DNA of 64,000 nucleotides, from positions 31,711,082 to 31,775,081 of the forward strand of contig OY783193.1 in NCBI GenBank assembly GCA_963678675.1, given 5' to 3'. The notes under the pieces were generated by a model. The model saw only the letters and a list, made by a program, of their open reading frames with translations. It was not told the origin of the DNA and did not search any database. The position numbers were made by a program, and so were the translations under genes. Positions 43,360 through 53,381 of the stretch are shown here, one piece after another. Position 1 is the stretch's first letter, and each line of letters opens with the position of its first letter. Source of the DNA: Xiphydria camelus (taxonomy: Eukaryota; Arthropoda; Insecta; Hymenoptera; Xiphydriidae).

Positions 43360-45112
43360 TTGAACTTTATTAAATAAAAGAAAAGTGGCATTAAAATACA
43401 TAGAAGTAATAACCCCCGACCTATCCCGTCACTGCCATTGGTAGCCCGCTCATTATCAGACATAAAAGTTAGAAATTTGCAAAACTGTAGGAGGGAAATA
43501 TATCATGTCATACATGGTTGAATTTGTAATAAAATTTCCTAAATTTTTGTCCACATGACTAAACCGAAATTTCGAAAAATTAGATAGAAAAAATTTTTTT
43601 TTTTGAAAAATAATGCTTTTTTTCAAAATCTGTTTAGGGGATTTTATTATACTAAAAAAACCAAACAAAACGTACATTGAAAGTTTTCATCTATCTCGCT
43701 TCGTTTCGGAGATAGCTCGAAGGGGGTGAAAATTCAGGGGTCCATTTCACCCCCTTAAACCAAAATTGGGCCGCTATAAAAAAATAGGGGTCTCTTATTT
43801 TTCGATAAACTTTAAATTTACGAAGTTTCATCAAGATCGGAAGCGGCGGCCTCGAAACGTTTCCTTGTCAGTTAGTAAGAAATATTCTGTTACGCCGAAG
43901 ACATATTTCTTTGACTAGATGACCTATTTCTTGCCGCGAAAGACGCGAGTAATTGTCTTGAATACAACTTTTTTTTAGGCAAATATAGATGTCTCAGTTA
44001 GTAAGAAATATTCTGTTACGCCGAAGACATATTTCTTTGCTTCAAAAACGCACTTCTTTTGCCAAATAACATCACAGTTCGAATTGAAAGTACAAGGATT
44101 CAAAATAAATAAATGCTCCTTCATTTGTACAACTGTTTCCGTCGGACCAAAGAAATATATCTTCCATTGAAATATTTGCTTTCGATGAAAGATTTCTTTG
44201 GACTAAAAAAATATCTATAGTTTCGGAGCTATACAAAGAAATATTTCTTTCAACCCGAATAAAATGTCTTTGATCCAAAGAATTTTTTTTCTCAGTGTAC
44301 TATCGTGTACGATTGTGAGGTATCGAGAAGGTACATTTGTACGAGGAACACTTCTTTCGGTACGCGCGTGCGTGAGATTCGAATCAATCTATAATAGACA
44401 CCCATTAACGCGGTGAAAGGAATTGATGGCGAAAACGATTTTTTGAGAAACTCGGTCGTTCGGATTGTGGAGCGATGTTCTACCTATACCTATACATATA
44501 ACTCTTAAGGCCGGTTTTACCAATGCCAAGTTATACCTAGAATAAGTATACCGAGAGAGAGAGAGAGAATAAATGTATACTCTCTCTACTTTATACCTGG
44601 TATAAAGCGCAAGCGTTTTACAAGCTACATATTTGCCTGGGATAACTATTCCAGATATAATGGTTGGCCATCTACAATTATTTTTAGGTTGGTAGTAATT
44701 CCGGGTTTATACGCTTGGCACTTGCCACAAACTCCAAGCCTTCACAAACGCACAAACGTGTAAACGCTTCGCAAGCGCTTACCGTTAACTTCCTTTGATT
44801 TGTGCCAAAAACCGACACTCGGTCGGATCGGCGACAAGTACATACTAGCAAGCCTACACAAGCAAAGCCAAACGCGTTATTCACACGTTTGAATTTGTGA
44901 TGGCTTGTCGAGGTTTGGCAAGCGTATAAACCCGGTATAAGAAGTACGTATTGCGCATGACATTTGGTCGTTTTGACAGCTGTTCCGCGGTGCGATAAAC
45001 GAAATTCGGAGTTTTTTATTCTTAGTATAACCTAAATTTTTGTTTGACATCTTCATTCTTTCATGACATAATCATAACCTGATCGTTGTGGTAAATTGTT
45101 ATTAATTTTGAA

Positions 45113-45207
45113 ATGGAGTTGATTGATGTACCAGTTTTTGAATCATCATCTGATGATGACATTGACGTATTACCAAGAATCAGAAATTCGAAGAAAATAC
45201 GTGCCCG
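45113..45207 (+). pseudogene. Harbinger first-exon copy, plus strand
   Basis: ATG at 45113; MELIDVPVFESSSDDDIDVL then PRIRNSKKIRAR, ending at a GTAAAT donor. It matches the minus-strand exon at 46879-46785 with four or five residue changes. No matching downstream exon on this strand. Confidence 0.55.
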
Positions 45208-46304
45208 GTAAATAAAAGATATCTATAACAATATATTTATATTTTCATAACAGTAACTTTTATTTTCGAGTCATCGATACCTAAAAGCATCAGGTACAAA
45301 ACACGTCCAAACATTCGATATCTCACTAACAAGAACGTGTTCAGTCTCAAAAAAAACTATGAGGGTCGTTGATAATAGTAATTACAACGTAAAATTGCAC
45401 CATTTGATCAAAATCTCGTATCGGACAAAATATATTCTAAAATCTATCAACTTTTAAATCGCTACAACTTAAGATTTATCACGCGGTGATATTACTCGGG
45501 ATTACATAGAGCGGTAATCGTACGACGGATGTATCACTTCTGCTCCCGAAAACTCTGCCATCACGCTAATTGAAGAAAGGTATAATACTTACTTAGATAA
45601 AGTTAAATGTTACTTATAGAAGACAATTCAATGGTAGATGACTTCTTTGGTTGATATTATTGGATACCGTTGAGATTCTCGCGATGATAGACCCGCGTGC
45701 GTAAATTTTATATTTAAACTTGCACTTTCTAGTAAAAGAACGAAGGGAGAAAACAAAATTTTCCCGACGTTTCTATGAGCTTCTATCCTCCTATTAAAAA
45801 AGAACTATAATCTAAAATGTGTCGCGCGAAATTACCTAGCAGGGAAAGACTCATTTATAAAAAAAGAAGAGAGATCTATTAATTTTGATTCTCCAGAGCT
45901 CTGTGACTCAGATAAAATTATAATCAGGATTCAATCTCACGCGTGGAAAGGAAGGCTACAATAGCCGTTCCTCGGAGCACCGTCCGACGCGAATGCTGCG
46001 CCCCAGAGAAATTGAGCATCATCGAGTTCTTAATCTAGAACGAACCATCGAGCGTCAACGTCGCGGTGGCATTTCTACTGTCCGGCGATTGCATTGCGAT
46101 CTTATCGGTTCCGTAAGATCTCTTGAAGGTCGTTGCAAGGGCTATTTTCACGTTTGGCTCGCAAAGGTCTCTCAGCCGGCGATCTGAAAAACACGTTTAA
46201 AAGCCCACTGTGAACAAAATCAATCTTTCGCAGCCACGACATTCTGACAATGCGAAACTCCTTTTTGTTCCTGGCGAATTAAAAGTTTACCGCGATAAAA
46301 TTGT

Positions 46305-46879
46305 TTAATCATACCTTGCAACGAGTTTCAATTTGACTTTGTCGATGTCTTTCAGTATATCGCCCATTAATTTCTGGGAGATCAGTGGCGGTTTATGCCG
46401 ATTGACGAACTTGTAGTCTTGTAAACTAGTCTCTCCTCGCGATGTGAGGAGTCGTCGGAGGTGGCAGAGGTGGCGGTATATAATAATAACTATACGATCA
46501 AAACGATTACCTACAGTAATTAGCATTGATCCCGAAGCAAGAAATCTTAAATTTGGCAATAATTTCGTTGCTAGCTGAATTGCTGAATTTCTTTGCGACC
46601 TCGAAGCAATGCGATATCGTATTTGTCCCAATAAATAACCTCTGACAGGTTTGTTTTTCCAAACGAAATCGAGTGAAGAATTCTGCATCGTTGTATTCTT
46701 CGAAATAGTCAACTCTGGAATAGTTTTGTATTAGATATTGGTTATAAATTAGTAGGTAGGTATAGGTATCTTTTATTTACTTACCGGGCATGTATTTTCT
46801 TCGGATTTCTCATTCTTGGTAATACGTCAATGTCTTCATCAGATGATGATTCAAAAACTGGTACATCAAACAACTCCAT
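46305..46879 (-). pseudogene. Harbinger-type transposase 5' part, frameshifted
   Basis: The exon at 46879-46785 (MELFDVPVFESSSDEDIDVL..., GTAAGT donor) is followed by a second coding stretch from about 46695. That stretch reads FEEYNDAEFFTRFRLEKQTC in one frame, then GQIRYRIASRSQRNSAIQLA and LLPNLRFLASGSMLITVG in another. These match the HARBI1/PIF N-terminal pattern (DAEF..RFRL, then R..A..P..QLL..LRF.A.GS.L..VG). The frame break and missing DDE core mark it as dead. Confidence 0.55.
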
Positions 46880-47139
46880 TTCAAAATGAATAACAATTTA
46901 CCACAACGATCAGGTTATGACTATGTCACAGAAGAATATAGACACAAACAAAAAGTTAGGTTATACTGAGGATAGCTAGCTTATCCCACGATGAAACTGC
47001 CGGATAAGCTATGCCTGCATTTATTCCAAAGTTTATCCTATTCCATACTTATACCATACTGGTAAAACGCTTGCGTACTGGTTATTCTCAGTATAGCGCT
47101 ATACCGCGTTTATACCGTATTGGTAAAACCGGCCCTTAG

Positions 47140-48440
47140 GATAGTGAATAAACATTATCCGGTAGGTAGTCCCTGTTGCGTTTACAGAACGATCTAATTT
47201 CAGTTTGATAAAGGGTAAATTGTGAAAGAATATCGAAATCGGTGTGGCTAGAGGTTTGAGAAGATTGAAGTTAGATTAGATTTCAAATTGTGTCGGCTGA
47301 GTTTATATCGAGCTCTTAATTTCATTCTACTCTGGAAGAGAAGCGAAATTCGTCTTCGCTTTCATCGTGCTACTGTGCTCCATTTTTGTTTTAGTCCTAC
47401 GAGTACTACACTTGTAGAGACCATTCACCGATGATAAGTAGAGGGGGTAAATTGGAGGGTGATGTGTGTTAAGCGCATAACGGGAACTACAATATCGATA
47501 CCCTCATAAGGGAGGGATGAGGGCTTGAAAATTTGCGTGACATCATTTATGGATTGTCTATTATTCGGTGCATTTAATCCGAAGGTGCTTAAAAATGTTT
47601 CCGCGCCTCATCACCTCGTTTTGCGCCCTTGGCAAACTGAATTAGCGACAACTAAGTTTAACACCCGAGTCTTAATCTAACTGTATACTTCGAAGCAAAA
47701 TACGATGTATTATAATTGGCCTAATGCGCGAATCTACTTTATTCCCGAAGATAAGAAAGTCGTCGGTTAATTTAGTTCGCGAAGGGCGTATCGCGTGAAA
47801 CGATGAGGCGTGATAAGGGTTCAAGTTTGTACTCGTCCTCGAATAAAATATCCGCCCTCCGCGAAAAAAAAAGTTAAAATATTATTCGGGAATAAAGAGG
47901 AAAACCGAGGAAGTGGCCGTGTGATTTATATTCCGTTACAGCCGGTCGATCGTTACCCTAAATGCTAGAGTTTACGACGCGACCCACAGTTTTCGGTGGG
48001 GGGAGGGGGGGGGGGGCACTCGAAAAATGAGGCATTGCATTTTTAACCCTTATTTTCCAGCGTCGCCCGAACATTAGCGGCCGTGAGAAATTGGCACGTC
48101 GTGATCACCTGTTGAACTCACGCTCGGAATGGCATCGTAAACATCGTTGACTCTCCCGCACTATAGATCTGACTTTATATACTGTGCTCCTCGTCGCTAT
48201 ATATCGAGCTCTTTTCCGCACGACGCTCGATGGACTTCGAGAGGGTTCCCTTGATTCTAGAATTCACCGTGAAACAAGTTTCGCATAGGAATTTTCCGAT
48301 TATCGTCGCTCGAGGTCCGTCGATTTTCTGTGGTCTCCTAATATCCGCCGTGAGAGAAGCTCGATATTTTCGATGTCATTGGCCGCGTTTCGTTAGCGAC
48401 GAAGATGCTTGGGTTACGAAGCGTAGGTATCCTATTATAT
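47140..48440. other. RBM42 intron segment, no gene recognised
   Basis: Unique-looking sequence without recognisable coding potential; a G-run lies at about 47997-48018. The ORF at 48230-48442 shows no domain. Confidence 0.3.
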
Positions 48441-48993
48441 GAGGCGGTGAAAGGCAAAGTGGTGTGAGTCACTTTTTTGCCATTTTAAGATAATGGCGAA
48501 AAACGTTATCTACATAATCAAATGTGTTAGCTGGAATAGTGGTATAGGTTATAACTTCGTTCAAAGGTCCATAGGATGGCAGCACAAATACAAACGGTAA
48601 ACTACAGAGGCCGACACACACCGTCTGGAAATGCCCGAAAAATTGTCGCGGCTGTCTTTACAGCCGTAAGATGTATTTCCAACATGGTGCGCATAAAAAC
48701 CTTTTGTATTTTTGCCACCACACTTAAAAAACATAAATCTAGGGCCCTATAGAAAAAAATAAATAAATTTCTTTGTTGTAATCAATCGGCGACCTCAGAA
48801 ATTTATTTTTATTTTTTTTCTATATGGCCCTAGATTTGTTTTTTTAAGTGTGGTGGCGAAAATACAAAAGGTTCTTATGCACCATGTTGGAAATATATCT
48901 TTACAGCCGCAACAATTTTTCGGACGGTGTGTGTCGGCCTCCTAAATTTAGCTGTTTCTTGAAATGACACACCACTTTGCCTTTCACCGCCTC
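48441..48993. mobile_element. MITE (24529 family) split by a second MITE at 48607-48942
   Basis: The outer ends GAGGCGGTGAAAGGCAAAGT / inverse match the element at 24529-24774. Inside, AGAGGCCGACACACACCGTC...GTGTGTCGGCCTC is a foldback with long arms (CCCGAAAAATTGTCGCGGCT, CCACCACACTTAAAAAACAT) of the family also seen at 37256. CTA appears on both sides of the inner insertion. Confidence 0.7.
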
Positions 48994-48998
48994 ATATA

Positions 48999-49159
48999 CA
49001 GACTGTCCCTTTCAATACACGCCAGCGTGGCGGGTTGCATATCGGTTATCCGCCTTGCGCCAGACACAGGCGCCACAGGCGCATGGCCCCTGCAGCGGAT
49101 CGGAGGCGTCAACCGATATGCAACCCGCCACGCTGGCGTGTAGAGCGGGGGACAGTCTG
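48999..49159. mobile_element. Short MITE, TA target duplication
   Basis: The ends CAGACTGTCCC / GGGACAGTCTG are flanked by TA, with long matching inner arms (CACGCCAGCGTGGCGGGTTG and inverse). The GC-rich loop is TGCGCCAGACACAGGCGCC. It directly abuts the neighbouring element on the right. Confidence 0.7.
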
Positions 49160-49391
49160 TACACAGGGTGGACCAGGTTAAACGTCATTTTTTTTTATAT
49201 GTGATAGAACATCAACAAAAAGTAGACTTTCATAAGAAAATTTTTTCCAAAAATGTTTCCTAACAAAGATACAGGGTGTCAAAGTTTCGAAAAAAAAAAT
49301 GGTTTTCTCATCATAACTTCTAAACTACTTGATCGATTTCCATGAAGTTTCGCACACAGGCTAATGTAGAACAGCTCTAAGCAATAATTAA

Positions 49392-49904
49392 CCCTTAAAT
49401 GCATGATTTTTTGTTTAAAAATAAAAAAATGAAAAACTGGAAGATTTTACAAAACTAATACAGGGAGAAATAAAAATAAAAATTATATTTCACTTTGAAC
49501 CGTTTTTTTTTTCGAAAAAAGGGTATGTAGCCAAATGGCAACATCATGCATTAAGTACATAGTATGACATTACATTACGTGTGAAATTTTTTGACACAAT
49601 TATTACGTTTATTGAAACATAATTCTATATCGCACTTCTCACACTTGGTATAGGTAAGTCCTTTGCAGTTAGGCAGCTTGCATTTCATTTTCTTATCCCG
49701 TTGCTCGCCGGTTGTCTGCAGACTGGGAAATGTCAATAATACAGTGACATGAGCGCCATGTACCAACAAATGCTTATAGCCTATTATAAAGCAGTACGTA
49801 GCCCAACGGACACTCTATGCAGCAAGTCGATATTTGCTCTAGTGTGAGTTTGAAAGGTATAGTAGGCAGTGTGTTGCCGAAAAGCAACAATATGCATTTA
49901 AGGG
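49392..49904 (-). mobile_element. piggyBac derivative, TTAA target duplication
   Basis: TTAA lies at 49388-49391 and 49905-49908; the ends are CCCTTAAATGCAT / ATGCATTTAAGGG. It carries a minus-strand coding tail (49700-49575) ending CKLPNCKGLTYTKCEKCDIE, LCFNKRNNCVKKFHT and TAA, which is the Cys-rich C-terminal domain of piggyBac transposases. Most of the transposase is deleted. Confidence 0.8.
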
Positions 49905-50498
49905 TTAAATAATTTTTAAAAATTCTCCAGTGGCGTAGATACTAGGGGCCGGTACCCCCCTTTCCCCTCCCAATCTTCGGCGCCATTGGATATTTTGCAA
50001 AGAAAATTTAATTATTGGATTCCCCGTTTAATTTAGAAAAAAAATCACCCTTGCAAATTTTTGATTTATGGCTTCGTTTTTGAGATATTTATTTCAATTT
50101 ATAGGGTTGCGAGCAGGCCAAAGCTAGGTTGAACTCCATTAATTGTGATATGTAATAGAGCAACAACAAAAATAGATTCTCATGAGAAAATTTTTTTCAA
50201 AAATGTTTCCTAACAAAGATATAGGGTGTCAAAGTTTCGAAAAAAATGGTTTTCTCATCATAACTTCTAAAGTACTTGATCGATTTCCATGAAATTTCGC
50301 ACACAGGCTAATGTCGTACAGCTCTAAGTAATAATTAAATAATTTTAAAAAATTCTCCAGTGGCGTAGATACTGGGGGCCGGTACCCCCCTTTCCCCCTT
50401 CCCCATCTTCGGCGCCACTGGATATTTTGCAAAGAAAATTTAATTATTGGATTCCCCGTTTAATTTAAAGAAAAAAATCACCCTTGCAAATTTTTGAT

Positions 50499-50636
50499 TT
50501 GGTGGAACGTATTGAAGAGGCGTGCCGTCAACTGAAGATAAACCGTCCTCAAGTCTTAGCGGCAATTAATTCCGTGGCCAGAAGAGCTCAAAAATGCATT
50601 GAGGTCGGTGGATTCCATTATGAGAACTTATTGTAA
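50499..50636 (+). pseudogene. Tc1/mariner-type (DDE_3) transposase C-terminus
   Basis: LVERIEEACRQLKINRPQVL followed by AAINSVARRAQKCIEVGGFH and YENLL then TAA. The ERI.EAC....P..L......RRA..CIE..G.H.E.L pattern is the usual end of insect DDE_3-type transposases. Upstream sequence is repeat arm, so the catalytic core is gone. Confidence 0.6.
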
Positions 50637-51932
50637 AACATAATTTAATTGCTGATTAGCTTTTTTTGTATCTTTGATGTATGTCTAGTCAGTAATAAAA
50701 TGTTAAAAACAGTTTTGGCCTCTCATATTGTATTTTCTTGGCAGTTCAATTATAACGTTTAGCCTGCTCGAAACTCTATACATTTAAATAAATATCTCAA
50801 AAACGAAGTCACAAATCAAAAATTTGCATGGATGATTTTTTTCTTTAAATTAAACGGGGAATCCAATAATTACATTTTCTTTGCAAAATATCCAGTGGCG
50901 CCGAAGATTGGGAAGGGGGAAAGGGGGTACCGGCTCCCAGTATGTACGCCACTGGAGAATTAAAAAATTATTTAATTATTACTTAGAGCTGTACGACATT
51001 AGCCTGTGTGCGAAATTTCATGGGAATCGATCAAATAGTTTAGAAGTTATGATGAGAAAACCATTTTTTTTTCGAAACTTTGACACCCTATATCTTTGTT
51101 AGGAAACATTTTTGAAAAAAATTTTCTCATGAGAATCTATTTTTTTTTGTTGCTTTATCATATATCACAATTAATGGAGTTCAACCTAGCTTTGGCCTGC
51201 TCGCAACCTTATAAATTAAAATAAATATCTCAAAAACGAAGCCATAAATCAAAAATTTGCAAGGGTGATTTTTTTCTCTAAATTAAACGGGGAATCCAAT
51301 AATTAAATTTTCTTTGCAAAATATCCAGTGGCGCCGAAGATTGGGAGGGGGAAAGGGGGTACCGGCCCATAGTATCTACGCCACTGGAGAATTTTTAAAA
51401 ATTATTTAATTATTGCTTAGAGCTGTTCTACATTAGCCTGTGTGCGAAACTTCATGGAAATCGATCAAGTAGTTTAGAAGTTATGATGAGAAAACCATTT
51501 TTTTTTCGAAACTTTGACACCCTGTATCTTTGTTAGGAAACATTTTTGAACAAAATTTTCTTATGAAAGTCTACTTTTTTGTTGTTGTTCTATCACATAT
51601 AAAAAAAAATGACGTTTAACCTGGTCCACCCTGTAGAGACTGCTTACACCGACCCTAATCCGTACCGCGAATCCCAGTTGCACCATCTTTATCCTATATT
51701 TAAATTCTACTCGTATCTCTAGTGGAAATATTCGATTCGTTATAATAATGTAAGAAGCCTCAATATCGTTAGTCTTCGGTCGCGCTTTGAGGTTGCAAAT
51801 CCAATGCGGAATAGCGCTCAAAGCCACGTGCACCGCTGTCTCCTGTTTACGTCGCGTCGATATTCTCCGACTTTGATTTTGCAGTTGAATGTAATTCGAC
51901 GTAGGTGCGTTATTGCAATTCTCGTGTTTCAG

Positions 51933-52057
51933 GAAGGTACGTAGGGTCAAGGCCGATTAAGCTGCGCAAGAGCTCTTGGAAGCAGAGAAACCTGGAAACG
52001 GTGCGCAAGAAAGAAAAGGAGAAACAGACGCTGATCGGTTTGCTAACGGGTCGATGA
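51933..52057 (+). CDS. RBM42: RNA-binding protein 42, final exon
   Basis: A 125-base exon after TTTCAG, ending TGA at 52055-52057. It encodes RYVGSRPIKLRKSSWKQRNL followed by ETVRKKEKEKQTLIGLLTGR. This is the highly conserved RBM42 tail: the last RRM strand (YVGSRPIKLRKS) and a basic C-terminal helix. Phase fits exon 4 exactly (G|GA), giving 329 codons in total including the stop. A possible AATAAA lies at about 52290. It was not called as an ORF because the short exon is overlapped by longer frames. The immediate neighbour downstream is a mariner derivative. Confidence 0.9.
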
Positions 52058-52340
52058 CTTACGTTTTATTTCTTAAACGTTCTTACCGGGGTGAGGCTTT
52101 CCCATTTCATTCGATTTGCTTGGGAAAAAGAGAGAAGGAAGTCTATACCACGACGAAACTGCATCCTCTTTGCGAGGCTGTGAAATGGCAATACGATGAT
52201 GGCGAGAGAAAACACTGAGGGGGCAATGCTATATCGGTTCGTTCATCGTTTTGAAGCTTATCGGAGTATCTGTGACACCAGGCTACGTGAATAAATCGGT
52301 ACCTATTTGATTTTTCAATATAGTATTACTATATATAGAC
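52058..52340. other. RBM42 3' UTR / downstream
   Basis: Follows the RBM42 stop codon. GTGAATAAATCGG at about 52288-52300 offers an AATAAA polyadenylation signal. No other gene. Confidence 0.4.
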
Positions 52341-53065
52341 TACGAGGCTCATTTGAAGAGTTTCTGGCCTTTTTAGGAAATACACATATTTCAAGGTAAA
52401 CAAAATTATTTCTCAAATACCTATTCTCCTTGTAACTTGATACATTTAATCTATCGTTTCTCCCAACCCTTCATTCCGTCAGAAAAAATTCTTTTTGACC
52501 ACCTGAAAAATACCGGTCTACAGCGTTTTCCACCAAACGCGGCTCCCAGCGCGCGGATAATTTTCTCATACCAAAATCCTCGTGCAAAATCTTGTGCACC
52601 CGTTCATCTGATATCTTACAAGCCTCAGCAATCTCCTTCACGGTCAATCGACGATTTTCCATCAGTTTCACGCACCAAGTCCACAATTTCGTCAGTTGAA
52701 ACAGTTCTTGGGCGTTTAGAATGTTCATCATCAAAAATGCTGGTACGGTGACGTTTGTACTTGGCCACCCAATGTTTGACGGTTGTGTACAAAGGGGATA
52801 CTTCACCGTATACTGAGTCTAACTCGTCTTTTATTTCCTGAGTTTTTCTTTCCTTTCAAATAAAGGAACAATCACCGCGCGAGACTCGATTTTCCCCATT
52901 GTCGACAGAAAACATATTTATAAAAGTACCATGAGCAAAGTACTGATCGGAATGACATTTTTATAGGATACGTGTATCAACATCATCTATCAGACGATAA
53001 CAAGAATTAAATTATATCATGACTGCTTGTCAATAAGGTCGGAAACTTTTCAAATGACCCTCGTA
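52341..53065 (-). mobile_element. Internally deleted mariner element
   Basis: The ends TACGAGGCTCATTTGAAGAG / inverse (TTTTCAAATGACCCTCGTA) include TA at both edges. At 725 bp it is about half the usual mariner length. The minus-strand frame (about 52806-52471) reads NRRLTVKEIAEACKISDERV and HKILHEDFGMRKLSARW, the second helix-turn-helix and linker of a mariner transposase; upstream residues are in another frame and the catalytic domain is deleted. Confidence 0.75.
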
Positions 53066-53381
53066 CATCGTTTAGACTACTTCCATCTGTTTTCGAATAC
53101 AAATGTGCAATAGGAAGAGAATCGAACCACTTCTCCAACTTTTGCAGCCTGGCTTGAAGATAAAAGAAATCTGCGTCTGGATTTGAATATCTATACCGTA
53201 GCAAAAACACGCTAAGAGTCTACATATGTATTTACGCGTTTCGACACGGCTAACGCATGCGTCAGCCTATCAGTGAAAAGAATTATCTAACAAATGACTA
53301 TCGTGGTAATAATATCGTCGCAAATCTATCCCTCATATATTTTGTTGGTGTAAATGGTCGAAAAGAAAGCAGTCATTGATC

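Larger units (their letters stand above)
40099..43868 (-). mobile_element. Near-palindromic DD36D transposon with about 888-bp terminal inverted repeats
   Basis: The left arm (about 40099-40986) and right arm (about 42982-43868) are near-identical inverted copies, starting CAAGGAAACGTTTCGAGGCC at the outer end and meeting the unique centre at CCGCTAGACGTATAC. Each arm contains the last 120 or so codons of the transposase plus its 3' flank. The unique 2-kb centre carries the rest of the transposase (minus strand) and an unrelated 74-codon ORF (plus strand), transcribed divergently. I see no clear target-site duplication. Low divergence between arms suggests recent activity or gene conversion. 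Confidence 0.8.
39599..44301. mobile_element. Outer element into which the DD36D transposon inserted
   Basis: The left end ACACAGAGAAAAAATATTCTTTGG is matched inversely near 44270-44301 (GATCCAAAGAATTTTTTTTCTCAGTGTA), and further AAAGAAATATTTCTTT-like motifs occur on both sides (39600-39930 and 44100-44270). The 3.77-kb element at 40099-43868 sits between them. On the right flank the block TCAGTTAGTAAGAAATATTC is duplicated directly (43867 and about 43993). This looks like an older MITE split by the younger transposon. Confidence 0.5.
44508..47135 (-). mobile_element. PIF/Harbinger element with mirror-image first exons, TTA target duplication
   Basis: The ends AGGCCGGTTTTACC / GGTAAAACCGGCCC are flanked by TTA (44505-44507 and 47136-47138). 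The right end continues into CGGTATAAACGCGGTATAGC, as in the MITE at 17390. Near both ends lies the same 95-base first coding exon in opposite orientation (45113-45207 plus, 46785-46879 minus). Between them, on the minus strand, is a decayed second exon of Harbinger type. A GA repeat lies at about 44552-44568. The DDE core is lost. Confidence 0.65.
49162..51635. mobile_element. Palindromic Tc1/mariner-like element with nested repeat copies
   Basis: The outer ends CAGGGTGGACCAGGTTAAAC / inverse extend for about 230 bp and end at TA on the right. Inside is a second pair of inverted copies of the sub-terminal sequence (about 50110-50490 and 50790-51180; GAAAACCATTTTTTTTCGAAA and TGGCGCCGAAGATTGGGA blocks), so the element has four related segments. 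The centre holds a DDE_3-type transposase tail (50499-50636). A piggyBac derivative is inserted in the left arm. Confidence 0.6.
12223..51932 (+). other. RBM42 terminal intron, about 39.7 kb
   Basis: The donor GTAAGT at 12223 follows a phase-1 base (G), and the acceptor TTTCAG ends at 51932. The first two bases of exon 5 (GA) complete a Gly codon and restore the RRM. No better-matching final exon was seen in between. The intron holds a minus-strand peptide gene, about twenty transposon-derived elements, a tandem array and polypyrimidine tracts. Long introns are common in insect developmental genes; one this long inside an RRM of a general RNA-binding protein is unexpected. Confidence 0.8.

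Noticed and set aside
45993..46187. 64-codon plus-strand ORF in the Harbinger element
   Set aside because: Arg-rich, no domain, starts at no good context and lies opposite decayed transposase sequence.
53007..53210. 67-codon minus-strand ORF partly over the mariner right end
   Set aside because: It crosses the element boundary at 53065 and does not resemble a mariner C-terminus; probably chance.
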